Positions 48,379-59,248 of a stretch of 64,000 nt of DNA are shown here, in pieces; positions within the stretch are counted from its first letter, which is position 1, and every line of letters starts with the position of its first letter. The translations under genes and the position numbers were made by a program. The notes beneath the pieces are model-generated. The model worked only from the letters and a program-made list of their open reading frames with translations, had not been told where the DNA came from and ran no database searches. This stretch comes from Podaxis mareebaensis (lineage: Eukaryota; Basidiomycota; Agaricomycetes; Agaricales; Agaricaceae): the NCBI GenBank assembly GCA_018524725.1, contig JAEUWP010000139.1, forward strand, positions 666,863-730,862. Direction: 5' to 3'.

Positions 48379-50093
48379 ATGCCGCCAGTCTACTCGCCGC
48401 TTCCCACAGTCGACCCCACCGGGCCTCAGGTAACAGACAAACAGCTTGACCTCGAGGCAGCCCTTCGCCATAAACGCAAAACTACCGTCAAGAGGATCGC
48501 TTTTCACGTTCTTGCTGTTCTTGCAATCATGTATGCACTCGTTCTTGCTGTCAAGGAATTCCCGGCTGCTTGCCGAATGGTGAGGTCTAAGGGGATGCAT
48601 ATGAAGAATGGGACCTATGTCTACATGGGGCATAATATGACAGGATGTCATGGCGCCAATCGCACGATGTCGACTGCTTCAGGGCTACCCGGCTTTTATA
48701 CATTGCCCTCGGGCGATAAGATCCCCTCAGTTGCATTGGGTGAGTCTTGTACGAATCCTTTGTGTTCGTGGATTATAACAACCCGTGTAGGCGTTTGGCG
48801 CGCTGATCCTGGCCATGTCGGTGAAGCCGTCAAGGTCTGCTTATTGCCTGATAAACGAGAGAACATGTTCTCATGACCACCCTAGACAGCACTGAAAGCC
48901 GGATATAGACACATCGACGGTGCATGGATCTATGGTGTACGCATGTCCCCCCTTCCCATCCGGCGCAACTTGACAGTTTTTCGTGGCATAGAATGAAGTA
49001 GAAGTTGGTAAAGCCATTCGGGAGAGCGGTGTCTCCCGCAAAGACATCTGGATCACCTCCAAGGTAATGTACTTTTAGACGCCCTCGCGGGACCGTGTTA
49101 CTTACTGGTTTTAGTTGTGGAACAGCTTCCATGCCCCAGAGGACGTTGAGCCGGCTCTCGACGAGTCGCTTAGTAGACTCGGCACCGACTATCTTGACTT
49201 GTATCTAATTCACTGGCCTGTGGCGTTCAAGAAGGGCAAGGGACAAGAAGTCGACTATAACCTCACTGAGAATACCTACCCGACCTGGCAAAAGCTCGAG
49301 GAGATGGTGGCAAAAGGCAAAGTCAGGAACATCGGTCTCAGCAAGTAGGCGTCTCCTTGTTATTATTTGATGTCCTGCTGATGTCGCACTAGCTTCAATA
49401 TCCGAAGGCATGCCGCCTACTATTGATTAGTCTATGTTGTTCACATGTGACCACACAGGATCCAGAACTTAACAGCGAACCCACTGAAAATTTATCCTGC
49501 CGTGAATCAGGTCGAGCTGAGCTACTGGAACCCTCAGCCGGAACTCCTGAAGGTCAGTAGTAGTCCTGTCGTGCTGCGACGAGAATTTATATGTTGGGTA
49601 GTGGTCGAAGGAGAATGGCCTCCTGCTCGAAGCATACTCTCCGCTCGGAAGTCAAAGCAAAGTCAAGGAGACTCTAGAAGTTCCTGAAGTACGTATGAAA
49701 TGTCGACGTGGTGTGCCCTAGCTCAGTTTTTTCTGTCGTTCGTAGGTCAAGAGCATTGCTCAGGAGCTTGGTATCACTCCTGCTCAAGTCGTCATCTCCT
49801 GGCACGTCCAACGTGGAGTGCGTCGATCGTCCTCCAAATAAATACCAACCACCTGACTAACTTTTGCACTGCAGACCGTCGTACTGCCTAAGAGTGTTAC
49901 ACCCTCTCGCGTCATTGAAAACTTCCACAGTGAGTCCCTGATAGTTATGCCCACGCCAAAAGGTTGCTTATGCTATTCGATGCCAGTCGTGCGTCTGCCC
50001 CAAGAAGCATTTGATAAATTGGAGAAAGCTGCCGTGTCCCACAAACCCGAGCGATCTGTGAACCCAGACTGGGGAGTTGATATTTGGAACTGA
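48379..50093 (+). CDS. Aldo-keto reductase with an N-terminal membrane-anchor extension
   Basis: NADPH-dependent carbonyl reductase of the AKR superfamily. From residue about 97 (MSTASGLPGFYTL) it is a complete AKR: GDKIPSVALGVWRA, ALKAGYRHIDGAWIYGNEVE (Asp and Tyr of the catalytic tetrad), KDIWITSKLWN (Lys), LDLYLIHWPV (His), GKVRNIGLSKIQNL, YPAVNQVELSYWNPQPELL, LLLEAYSPLGSQS, VVISWHVQRGTVVLPKSVTP and the C-terminus NPDWGVDIWN. Upstream, the same frame is open for 96 codons and holds KRIAFHVLAVLAIMYALVLA, a single membrane span, plus RHKRKTTVKR on its N-side. Around nine introns occur in the AKR part and none in the extension. Either a membrane-tethered AKR or initiation at the downstream ATG (48667). 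The substrate is unknown. Confidence 0.85.
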
Positions 50094-50240
50094 GCAGACG
50101 TAACGTGTCGACCTCTTGTAGCTCCTATAACTCATAATATCCACATATGACTGTTCTGAGTCTTCATTCTGAATTAAATTCCCGAGGCTATTATATCTAG
50201 ACATCTACCAGCTGTTAACTAAAAAATCAATTTTCCACAA

Positions 50241-50341
50241 GCCCGCCTAGCTCAATTGGTCAGAGCGTCAGACTTTTACGGCTAGGGCGACACCGAGCAC
50301 TTATCATCTGAAAGTTGCGGGTTCGAGTCCCGCGGTGGGCT
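50241..50341 (+). tRNA. tRNA-Lys (UUU) with 27-nt intron
   Basis: Acceptor stem GCCCGCC pairs with GGTGGGC (one G-T pair). The D arm is AGCTCAATTGGTCAGAGC. The anticodon stem TCAGA/TCTGA encloses the loop CTTTTA-A with anticodon TTT. The T arm is GCGGGTTCGAGTCCCGC. An intron at 50279-50305 sits one base 3' of the anticodon, the canonical eukaryotic position. The internal promoter boxes are intact. No T-run terminator directly follows; tttttgg begins 5 nt later. Confidence 0.93.
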
Positions 50342-50497
50342 GAATTTTTGGTGCTCCTCTATCCCTTTTTAAACGCCAACCATCATCATACCTTTGACCG
50401 ATGTGTATAAAGCACAATTCTGGATGGGGCCTACGGCTTCAAGGACTGAATTTGAGACGCGCCCACCAGAATCTGGATTCTCCTGATGGATCAATAT

Positions 50498-51377
50498 CTA
50501 AGACCTTCGAATGAGGTGAAAGTGGTCGACAACAATCTGGACAATATCCAGCCATTCCGTCATGGCCCCTATACCTGTTCATCAAAGGCGGTTGGGCAGG
50601 CAGCCTGATTGAAGACCACTCGGTGGGCTTACCGACATCACCACAAGCCAAGTTTTTGCCTATCGGACCGACGACATGGTATCGTACGACATCACGAACT
50701 ATCCGGAGATGTTCGGCAGTAAGAGGGTGTTCGTACATGAGCGTGTTCATTGCGGGGAAAATGTATGTGGGCGTTGTTGGCGCCAGAGCACGGAGGAGGG
50801 ACGTCTGCGAGCGGGGGGTGCATATTAGAATGAGAGAGAGGATGTACATGGGTACGCACTGCGAGGTTATCGCAGATTCCCTGCGAGATTTTAGCTAGTG
50901 TGTTGGCGGAGCAGGGCGCGACGAGGACCATGTCTGCCCATCTGCGTAGTTCGATGTGGAGGATTGGGTCGCCGATTTTAAAGGAGCCCTGGACAGTTTT
51001 GGGGTTAGAATGATATGTATGTGAGCACGGAGTGTGAGGGAGGCGGGGCGTACTAGCCATTCATCTTCGTCCGTCCAGACGCGTACACCTTGAGCTTCGA
51101 TATCCTCATGCTTAAAGAAAGTAAGCGAAGGTTTTGTGGCTATGACTTCGATTTTGACTTTGTCGTACTACTGGCACATTCAGCACATCGACCACTTCTG
51201 AAATTGGGAATAAGGGACAGGATATAGGGAGGCATGACGTACGGTTAGGAGTTCGCGTACGATTAGAGGGGCTTTGATGGAGGCGACACTGCCTGTTGTT
51301 ATGAGGAGGACATGGGCGTGGTCCGGTACGCGTTCGGTATCTGCAACAAATGCTCTTGGAGGGCCGGGTTTCGCCAT
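50498..51377 (-). CDS. Phosphopantothenoylcysteine decarboxylase (coenzyme A biosynthesis)
   Basis: FMN-dependent HFCD-family decarboxylase making 4'-phosphopantetheine, with similarity to yeast Hal3/Cab3. Seen: HVLLITTGSVASIKAPLIVR (FMN phosphate loop), YDKVKIEVIATKPSLTFF, ILHIELRRWADMVLVAPCSA (catalytic His), ANTLAKISQGICDNL, TYIFPAMNTLMYEHPLT (the family PxMNxxMW motif with Tyr for Trp), GKNLACGDVG (substrate-clamp Cys) and the end EWLDIVQIVVDHFHLI. Four introns join these blocks in frame. About 235 residues, so this is a compact stand-alone enzyme without the acidic tail of yeast Hal3. Divergent from the cupredoxin gene. Confidence 0.9.
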
Positions 51378-51860
51378 TTGTGCGCTTGGAGATCGTTTAC
51401 AGTGAATAGGTTTTGCTGGAGCTGGAGATGAGGAGGCTTAGTGATACTATGGCATAATCACGGATCATTATATATGTGATCACTGATGATGCATTGATGC
51501 ATGGTGTTTTGATGAGAAGCGCCAAGCCGCCTTAGCTGCCTGAATGGTCATGGTCATACGACCGTTCATTTCCCGACATTGTGACAATGTCGAATACACT
51601 ACAAGGGTCGAGCGCCCTTGTTGCCTTGGTATATGAACACATGGGCCGCGTTGACGACGGCCATCCTTCCCCTTCTCTTGTTCCCTCTTTTCGTCCTTTC
51701 GAGAGCTGGGTGAGTCTACACAGGTGTTCATGCTAATATCCAATCTGTTGACCACCAGCTATGCCGCTGTGTTACACTAGGCTCTTCTGGTCCCTCGTTT
51801 CAGTTGATATTTCTTTTGTTTCTGGTTCTTTTGTAACTTGGCAGTTCTTCCATAACAAAT
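51378..51860. promoter_or_regulatory. Divergent promoter region
   Basis: 483 nt between the start codons of PPC decarboxylase and the cupredoxin gene. Contains an AT-rich segment with atatatgtgatcactgatgatgc near 51470. No coding sequence seen. Confidence 0.45.
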
Positions 51861-52921
51861 ATGCGTGTCCCCTTCGTTCTCGCTTCACTCTTCGCCCTCG
51901 TCTGCGCAGAAAATTTCCTCGTCATTGTTGGTAAAGACGGTGGACTGACTTACGATCCCCCCAGGTCTGTCCACTACCCCTTCTCACTTCGTCATTCAAG
52001 AACTGGTATCTAACGTCTTCACCATTCCAGTGTTACGGCGAAGACGGGAGATACGGTCGCTTTCCGATTGTACGTCCCACCCTCTACGTCTATTTTCGTC
52101 TCGCGAACAAACACTGATTAAAGTCGATTATATCAGTGTCTCGAAGAATCATGTACGCCGATCCCCTCCTCAGCTATTGTTGGATAGGTTGACATGACAA
52201 CTCTTGGAAGACCGTGACACAGTCCAGTTTTGCGAAACCTTGCGAACCTCTGTAGGCATCTACTCCTATGCTTTTATCCGCCTCGCAGACTGAACTTATG
52301 CTGATTGTTTCTCAGGACTACACCCACTCCTGGTGTTGACTCCGGATACGCCGCGGTTCCTGCCAATGCCACAGCGTTTCCCGAATGGTCCTTTACGGTC
52401 AACAATGGTATGTAATCACACGATATGTCCAAAGTGAATATCCGTTTGAGTATATTAGACACTACGCCTTTGTGGTTCTACTGCGCTCAAGCTCGGTTCG
52501 TCCATCCAAACCTATCCCATCCAAAAGTAAACTCACGTAGCACGTTCTCTAGTCACTGCCAAGCCGGCATGGTATTTGCTCTGAACCCGACACCCGACAA
52601 GACGTTCGAAACATTCAAGGTAGGCCAAACCATCCTCTGTTTCACTGGAACTGGTTCCTCGAATTAATCAAATATTAGGCGACTGCAATGGGTGCCCCAC
52701 CTCCCGCCTCTGGCTCGAGCTCATCCGGTACTGGCGGAAGCACAGGTACACCTTCCTCTACGCCTGGCAGCTCGTCTAGCACTGCGACAGGCTCAGTTCC
52801 ATCCGGATCTGCAGCGGGTGTTTTGAACCCACAAGAAAATAGTGCACTGCCGGCAGACAGCGTGAGTGGTGTTGCTGTTGTGATAACGGTGGTTGGGTTA
52901 CTTGCTGGGTCTTTTGTGTGA
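51861..52921 (+). CDS. Secreted cupredoxin-domain, Ser-rich GPI-type protein
   Basis: Signal peptide MRVPFVLASLFALVCA, then a plastocyanin-like cupredoxin domain: ENFLVIVGKDGGLTYDPPSV, AKTGDTVAF, SKNHTVTQSSFAKPCEPL (copper-ligand His), WSFTVNNDTTPLWFYCAQAR and THC-type FSSHCQAGMVFALNP. The potential ligands (His, Cys, His, Met) are all present. It is followed by a Ser/Thr/Gly-rich stalk (ASGSSSSGTGGSTGTP) and a C-terminal hydrophobic tail (GVAVVITVVGLLAGSFV), as expected for a GPI anchor. Seven or so short introns. Such extracellular serine-rich proteins are common in basidiomycetes; whether copper is bound is inferred from the ligands. About 215 residues. Confidence 0.88.
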
Positions 52922-53084
52922 GATATGGGTAAGAAACACTGGGCGCTCGACAATGTGTGTATACCTGCTGTACTGTATCTATTTCTCCAGACGGTAGTAG
53001 GAATGTGTGGGTATTGATTTGCCGAGAATACAAAACCAAAGAACACTGGTAGCTGCCACGAGGGGCTTCGCAGCCTCCTCAGCG

Positions 53085-54011
53085 CTAAGCTACCACTAAT
53101 GTACATAAGGGTCCACATTCAGAAAGGAAGAAGCTATATGTGAGAGGAAATTCGTGTGATGCAAGGCTAGGATTCAGGATTCCATATTCACATATGATTC
53201 TACGCCAAGCAACCGCAATCATGACAAAATGAAGACACCCCCAAACGAATGCATAAAAGAAGAGGACTCGATGGAAAAGTGCAAGCCCGATGGACAGGTG
53301 GTGAGGTATTCCGTGCGAGACTTCCTCCAACACAGAAGAAAGCATGAATGCTAGAAAGGTCGTAACGGACACAGTAAACCAAACCGTCGGAAGTGACAGT
53401 AACGTCCAGAACCGCAATCCTCGGTTGAAATTAGATGCCTGTCAGTGGACGGTTCGGTTAATACTCAGAACATGGCGATTAAAAGAATAGTAGTATACCT
53501 CGACCCAGTAGCCAACTACAATGGGATTGCGTAGAGTTTGGGTGTTATTGATGTATATGTAGGCGATGAGGGACTCCATTAGGCAGCAAAAAATGCATAG
53601 TGAACCAAAAATGAAGGTCACGGAGTGCCTTGGCGCCTTTGTCGTACTCATGTAGGGGGCAGTGATGCTATGACGAACTCTACATCAAGACACGATGCCT
53701 GATATAAAGGAGAAGTGGTCATACCCAAGCAGTACAGCAGAGATCTTCCGGAACGTGATCCAATGACTTTGCAGACATGTGACTCTTCCATACCACCGGT
53801 CATCTATTCTCACATGGCTCCGATAGTATTCAACACCGTGGTCTCCGTGGAAGGGGGACCTGTGTGCATATCCGAAGCGGTAGAGGATTGGAAGACATAG
53901 ATGGAACACCTGCCATGAACCATATCCCAAGCTACTACCCTGATATTAGCAGACACCACAATTGGTGGTCGGGCGAACTCACGGAAGTGCGAACCGGGCA
54001 AGGATCTCCAT
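53085..54011 (-). CDS. Unknown multi-span membrane protein
   Basis: Five or six exons on the minus strand join in frame: MEILARFALP-VVAWDMVHGR, ETTVLNTIGAI-HWITFRKI, SAVLLG-VRHSITAPYMSTTK, FIFGSLCIFCCLMESLIAYI, PIVVGYWVE-ASNFNRGLRF, then WFTVSVTTFLAFMLSSVL, FFYAFVWGCLHFVMIAVAWR and the end at 53085. About 250-280 residues with at least four membrane spans and no domain I recognise. Its ATG at 54011 is the outermost base of the left arm of the inverted repeat at 54009-54553, so its whole promoter lies in that structure. Confidence 0.6.
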
Positions 54012-54553
54012 AGTCAAACAAGGATTGAGGGGTGGCTATCTTGGTGGGTAGGAGTACCAGGATGCGGAGCAGTAGGGGGTTGAGTGGTTACAATGAACTT
54101 TGTAAAGGTGCGTCTGGAGGAGGCATATAAATACCTAAGTAACAGAACTCGGGCTTGTATGGGTGGGGGCGTCGCAGACAGGAGGCTGTGTTTGTGTTCG
54201 CTGGATGTTTTCCTGCGTGTTTTCGCTAGATGTTTTCCTGCGTGTTTTCGCTAGATGTTTTCCTGCGTGTTTTCGCTAGATGTTTTTCTACGTGTCTCCG
54301 CTGAATGTTCTGCTGCGTGCATTCGCTGGATGTTCTTCTACGTGTATTCACAGGAAAACATCCAATGAACACAAACACAGCATACTGTTTGCGACACGCT
54401 CACCTGAATAATCCCAAATTCTAAAAGGGATTCATACGCTTCTTCCAGGCACCTCTTTACAAAGTTTACTGCAACCACTCAACCACCTACTGCGCTACGT
54501 CCTGGCATTCTATCCACCAAAAACAGCCGCCTCTCAATCCTTGTTTGAATATG
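54009..54553. repeat. Large imperfect inverted repeat ending at two outward-facing ATGs
   Basis: The left arm (54009-about 54220) is matched by the reverse complement of the right arm (about 54345-54553) in the same order: catagtcaaacaaggattga / catattcaaacaaggattga, then ggttgagtggtt, aactttgtaaag, and gctgtgtttgtgttc next to ggatgttttcctg. The symmetry centre is near 54281, inside the 25-bp repeat array. The left terminus is the start codon of the unknown membrane protein (minus strand) and the right terminus is ATG at 54551 (plus strand). Confidence 0.85.
54201..54350. repeat. Tandem array, six units of exactly 25 bp
   Basis: Units at 54201, 54226, 54251, 54276, 54301 and 54326 all start gct-gatgtt and end near cgtgt-ttc. 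The first three are nearly identical and the last three more diverged. The array forms the loop of the inverted repeat. Confidence 0.93.
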
Positions 54554-54751
54554 GCGCCCCTAGAAAATACATTTACGACTATCTCATCGCCTGAGATGTT
54601 GGTAGCTCAGAACGCGATTCCTGCTCTTCGGCAGCGGCCGAGGCAAAGAGCGTGCCGACAGGAACATGTAGTGGGCGGTAGGGCTTTTGTTGCGCATAAC
54701 ACGGCTATTGTGTGGAGGTGCATACAGAGGCATCGCTCCGCCATACAGTAA
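54551..54751 (+). other. Short ORF at the right end of the inverted repeat
   Basis: 66 codons from the mirrored ATG (MAPLENTFTTISSPEM...). After the ATG it has no similarity to the membrane protein on the other side and no recognised domain. Transcription from the duplicated promoter is possible; coding status is doubtful. Confidence 0.25.
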
Positions 54752-55175
54752 CCACAGACATCTCCATACCCCCTGCGCCACATCCCTTATGGATTGACTG
54801 CCTCCCTACTAAGGCCTTCACGAACGGCCCGTTCCTTGGTTTCCTTTCGTCTACAGCTATGCTTTAATGCAAAAGTGAGACTCCTTGGATTTGTTGGTGC
54901 TGAACGACTGCAACAATGTAAGTCGTCTTCTGGATTCGCGATTAGACTTCAGCCATGTTTATAAAGTTGTCCGTACACCATCGTTCTCTGCTGATGACTT
55001 GTTCCTCGTGGGTGCACCAAAAGATCAGTTTTCGTTCAAGGTCGACTAGAAATGGAGATCCTATTATTAAACGAGTACATTATCTGTTCCATAATTCCAT
55101 CCATCCGAACTAACAACGGGGGTATACTCATACTCATCCCCATCCCAACCTACGCCATCCCCCATAAGGAAAGGG
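54752..55175. other. Intergenic region, no gene recognised
   Basis: About 420 nt between the inverted repeat's right flank and the 3' end of the MOB gene. No coding signal that I can support. Confidence 0.35.
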
Positions 55176-56185
55176 TCATTTCTCCAAAGTCCCCAACTCC
55201 CTCCACTTCTCCCACAACATCCCAATCCCGACTGCCTGTCCAGGCTCACCCATAATCTCCTTAACCTCCAACAAATCAAACTCCTTCCCAAACGCCAAAA
55301 AGTGGGCAAAGAGGGAGTTGAAGTGGGGTTCAGCGCGGAGGTGGAGGATGTGGTGGAAGTGGGCGTGGTAGATGTGTGCGAAGATGCGGAGGAGTTGGCG
55401 GTAGATGTGTCGAGAGATGCCTGGGAATGTGCGTTGGAATTCGTGGTCTTTGGGAAGGAAGAAGGGAAGGTAAGAGTAAGAATGAATGTGGGTGATGAGG
55501 GAGACGCACTGTTGTTGGTTGGGAAGATTGTTTCGTCGTCGAGCATGATTTGGATTGAGGACATGACGGTGTCGATGTATTGTGGTGCGGTCATTGGTAC
55601 GAATTTGCCAGAGGTTTGTTGCCATAGATAGTTCAAGCTAAAATAAAATGGTATCAGGTTCAGCATGTAAAGATCAGCAGCGTAGATGAAAAGACGCACT
55701 TTGGTCCAGCAGACATAGTCGGACAACTATGCTGCGTACAACACTCGGCAAGCACACCATAAAATTCGTTCAGATTCGTAAAGAAATCATATACTATCCA
55801 CCATCGATCAGCCTCACACACCAACACAAAAAATCCAAAACAACTCAACTGTTCACAGCGACCCATTCCATGATATCAACATACTTGGGCAACACGACAA
55901 TCGTCTTGAAATTGCCCTTCACAAGCGCACTGTTGACAAACGGACTGCAGAGGTACAACGGTTTTCCTTCAGTGTTCCCAAAGACAGATGGGGAATTGCC
56001 CACAGGCGAGGGCGGTTGGGAGGATGTTGTGGTTTGGCCTGGTCGTCCATAGTTGTTCGCCGAGCCTGGTGTTGGCGAGCGTCTGGTTCCACGAGGGGCT
56101 CGATTGCGGCTGATATCATAGCCGAGCTCGTTAGCCGCGTGTCAAATCTCTAGGACACACTTGGGACGTACCCGAAGAACGACAT
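55176..56185 (-). CDS. MOB kinase activator (MOB2-like), tandem copy 1
   Basis: Mob1/phocein-family adaptor that activates NDR/LATS-type kinases (polarity, septation). The tiny first exon encodes MSFFG and splices to RNRAPRGTRRSPTPG. The core has KPLYLCSPFVNSALVKGNFK, LPKYVDIMEWVAVN, YDFFTNLNEFYGVLAECCTQ, HSCPTMSAGPK, APQYIDTVMSSIQIMLDDET, and HEFQRTFPGISRHIYRQLLR, FAHIYHAHFHHILHL, LFAHFLAFGKEFDLL, ending RELGTLEK. Zinc ligands (two Cys in CCTQHSC, two His in RHIY and AHIYH) are present. The aromatic block is NLNYLWQQTSGKFVPM, more diverged than in copy 2 (YTWINQERKSVHLP). About 255 residues. It lies 343 nt downstream of copy 2, same strand. Confidence 0.88.
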
Positions 56186-56528
56186 TTTTTAGGGAGAAGG
56201 GATGAGCACCAGATGTTGAACAAACGCGACTAGTTTTTAAGGCTTGGGGAAAAGTACGTAAGGAAGGGGGAGAGGAGACAAAGCGAGGCCGGCAAAGGAT
56301 GGGTACGACCAATTGAGGACTCCATCGTGGGCACCTGATCGTCGAGAACTAAGATACAATCAGCCATCATCAAGCCTGCCTTGTAGTCATAACAGCCGCC
56401 CTGCAGCGTCGTGTTGCATTTGTATGGTAGTAGTCGTACAACAATCAGGGTCCTACAAGACATTATTGTACCCATTCTACATATTAAACCAAGAGACCAA
56501 GAGAGTGTGCTTGATTATTGCCCAAAGT

Positions 56529-57508
56529 CTATGCTTCCAACAGCCCCATGCTTTTCCATTTTTCCCATAGAGCCCCGATACCGACAGGAGCGGAACTTGT
56601 GCCTTTGACGTCTTTTTGTTCGAGAAGTTCATATTCGCGGCCGAACGCTAGGAAATGTGCAAAGAGGGAGTTGAAGTGGGGTTCAGCGCGGAAGTGGAGG
56701 ATTTGGGGGTAATGCGCGTGGTATATGTGTGCGAATACGCGGAGGAGTTGACGATAGACGTGTTTGACTGTCGAGGGAAAGCCTTGGGGGAAATCATTAC
56801 CTGTTTGCGGTTAGGATGAAGCATTCGTGTGAGTGACGGAGGGGAGAAGCAGGGTGGTTGGACGCACCAGACTTTGTGGGGAAGACGTTTTCATCATCCA
56901 AGAGACTTTGAATCCAACTCATCACATAATCGATGTAGGTCGGTGCAGGGAGGTGCACGCTTTTACGCTCTTGGTTGATCCATGTATAGCTCAGGCTAGT
57001 GTTATTTTGAATGAATAGATCCGCGACAGTAGGCCGAATAGACGCTGGGCGTACCTTGATCCCGCAGACATTGTAGGGCAGGTTTGCGGGGTGCAGCATT
57101 CTGAGATTGTGCCGTAGAATTCATTCAGGTTGGTATAAAAGTCGAATACTACGAGTTGTCAGACGCATAGAAAGACGATAGGATCATGTAAGACGTACTG
57201 TTGACGGCGACCCATTCCATTATGTCCACGTATTTCGGAAGCATGACGATGGTTTTAAAGTTGCCCTTGACGAGGGCAGCTTCGACAAAGGGACTGCATA
57301 GATACAGCGGCTTTTGGACCGGAGGTGGGGGAGCGACTAAGGAAGAGCCAGGAGGGACAGAGTCGATTGGAGAGGGAGCGGCAGAAGAGGGAGTGGGGGA
57401 TCGTTTTTGGCCACGCTGGGCCCGTGTCATCGTGCGTCTACATGGGGATGAGAGGAGGATTGGTCAGAGGAGAGGGAAAACATACCCAAAATTTCCAAGG
57501 AAAGACAT
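56529..57508 (-). CDS. MOB kinase activator (MOB2-like), tandem copy 2
   Basis: Same architecture as the neighbour. MSFLGNFG in exon 1 splices over about 48 nt to RTMTRAQRGQKRSPTP. The core has QKPLYLCSPFVEAALVKGNF, VMLPKYVDIMEWVAVN, CPTMSAG-type zinc segment, SYTWINQERKSVHLPAPTYI, DYVMSWIQSLLDDENVFPTK, VFAHIYHAHYPQILH, EPHFNSLFAHFLAFGREYEL and the C-terminus LWEKWKSMGLLEA. The motifs are closer to the MOB2 consensus than copy 1, so this is probably the ancestral copy. Start at 57508 chosen because exon 1 resembles that of copy 1. Divergent from RanGAP, 379 nt apart. Confidence 0.9.
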
Positions 57509-57887
57509 TGTTGGTACTGAATTCAATCAGACCGGATGAAGAGAGGTGGAGTCCTGACAACCACAGCACACATCCGTGGGACTGCGTTATATACGCTTGA
57601 TCCACCGCTGTCCCCTGGTGTACTGCTTCTCAATCCTCTACGGTCATCCTTGGCAGAATCAATTCTCACACTCAAACTGTACGCTCCAGTAATGCTTTTC
57701 TCAGAGGACATCCGTTGGTACATCTATAACGTCTACAACCCCGCGCTTGCAGCCGGAGAAAGCAGCGAGAATGATGCGTGATCTGCTGTTCTCGATAAGG
57801 AAATAAGCAAGTCACATCAAATCTGCCGATAAAACGCACGCGTCAATTTCCAAAATCACAGCTTTATCTATACCCCATTCCCCGCCC

Positions 57888-59113
57888 ATGTCCTCCATCT
57901 TCTCTCTCCACGGCAGAGGCCTCAAACTCGACTCTGCAGCAGACATCGAGCCCCTCCTCAAAGATGTCGACCCAACCATCATTGAGGAAATCCACTTTGG
58001 CGGGAACACCATCGGCGTAGAGGCCGCAGAGGCCCTCGCAAAATTCCTCGAGAAAACCAAAGTCCTCAAGGTGCGCCGTTATTTCTCAATCACCCACTAC
58101 CAATCCACTCACTCAATCACTTCCAGGTGGCCAACTTTGCAGACATCTTCACCGGTCGCCTCATATCCGAAATCCCACCTGCCCTCACCGCCATCTGCAA
58201 CGCCCTCAAAGACAAAACCACCCTCATCGAGGTCAACCTCAGCGACAACGCCTTTGGCGGCCGTTCCGTAGACCCCATGGTCCCCTTCCTCACACACAAC
58301 CGTTCCTTCCAAATCCTCAAACTCAACAACAACGGTCTCGGCCCTGCAGGTGGTTGTGTCATCGCCAACGCCCTTCTAGAATCTGCCAAATTATCCAAAG
58401 CAGAAGGCAAGAAATCGAATTTGCGCGTTGTAATTTGTGGTCGTAATCGACTGGAGAACGGATCGGCACAGGCATGGGCTGACGCGTTTGCTGAACATGG
58501 GACGTTGGAGGAGGTTCGGATGCCTCAGAATGGGATTCGGATGGAAGGTGTTACTGCCCTTGCTGGCGGCTTGAAGAAGAATCCTGGGCTGCAAGTTATA
58601 GATCTGCAGGATAATACGTTTACAGCCGATGGAGAGGTGTCGGGCGTTGAGGCTTGGTCGGAGGCCTTGGCTTCATGGCCAGAGCTCAGAGAGCTCAACC
58701 TCTCAGATTGTGTACTCTCTGGCGAGGGCGAGGTCCCAGCACTGCTTTCGACGCTTGCGGAAGGCTCCAACCCGAAATTGCACACCCTGCAGCTGCAGAA
58801 TAATAATCTCGAAACTACAACCTTCGAACTGCTTGCGAAAAAGGTTGGAAACAATCTGCCAAACCTTGTTCGTCTGGAGCTGCAGTGGAATGATGCCGAG
58901 GAGGACGATGAGCACCTCGAGAACCTTGGCATTGCGCTCAAGGCGCGTGGTGGTAAACTCTATGTCACCGATGAAGACGAGGAGGAGGAAGAGGAAGCCA
59001 AGAAGGAAGAGGAAGAGGAGGAACCAGAAGAGGACGTGAGGAAGGTGCCGACTGCAGTCGACAAAGCCACAGACGATCTTGCCGACCTTCTTGCCAAAGT
59101 CACCGTCAAATAA
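57888..59113 (+). CDS. RNA1: Ran GTPase-activating protein
   Basis: Cytoplasmic LRR protein that stimulates GTP hydrolysis by Ran and maintains the RanGTP gradient for nuclear transport. 389 residues in two exons; intron 58071-58126. Seen: HFGGNTIGVEAAEALAKFLE, ADIFTGRLISEIPPAL (the catalytic Arg region), LKDKTTLIEVNLSDNAFGG, repeated LRRs (ILKLNNNGLGPAGG, LEEVRMPQNGIRMEGV, LQVIDLQDNTFT, LRELNLSDCVLSGEG, LHTLQLQNNN, LVRLELQWND), a strongly acidic segment (DEDEEEEEEAKKEEEEEE) and a short C-terminal helix (TDDLADLLAKVTV). No SUMO-binding C-terminal domain as in animals. Confidence 0.95.
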
Positions 59114-59248
59114 TTACCACATGCGCACGTTTGTATATCCCAGTATTCCTTGCTTTTTATCCCGGGTAACATTTGCCTAATTACCACATCTTGTCACTTT
59201 ACAACTCCAATGTAAAGACGCGATGCATGTCTAATAATCCCTATACAT

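Noticed and set aside
54201..54350. CRISPR array
   Set aside because: Units are contiguous with no spacers and the genome is eukaryotic.
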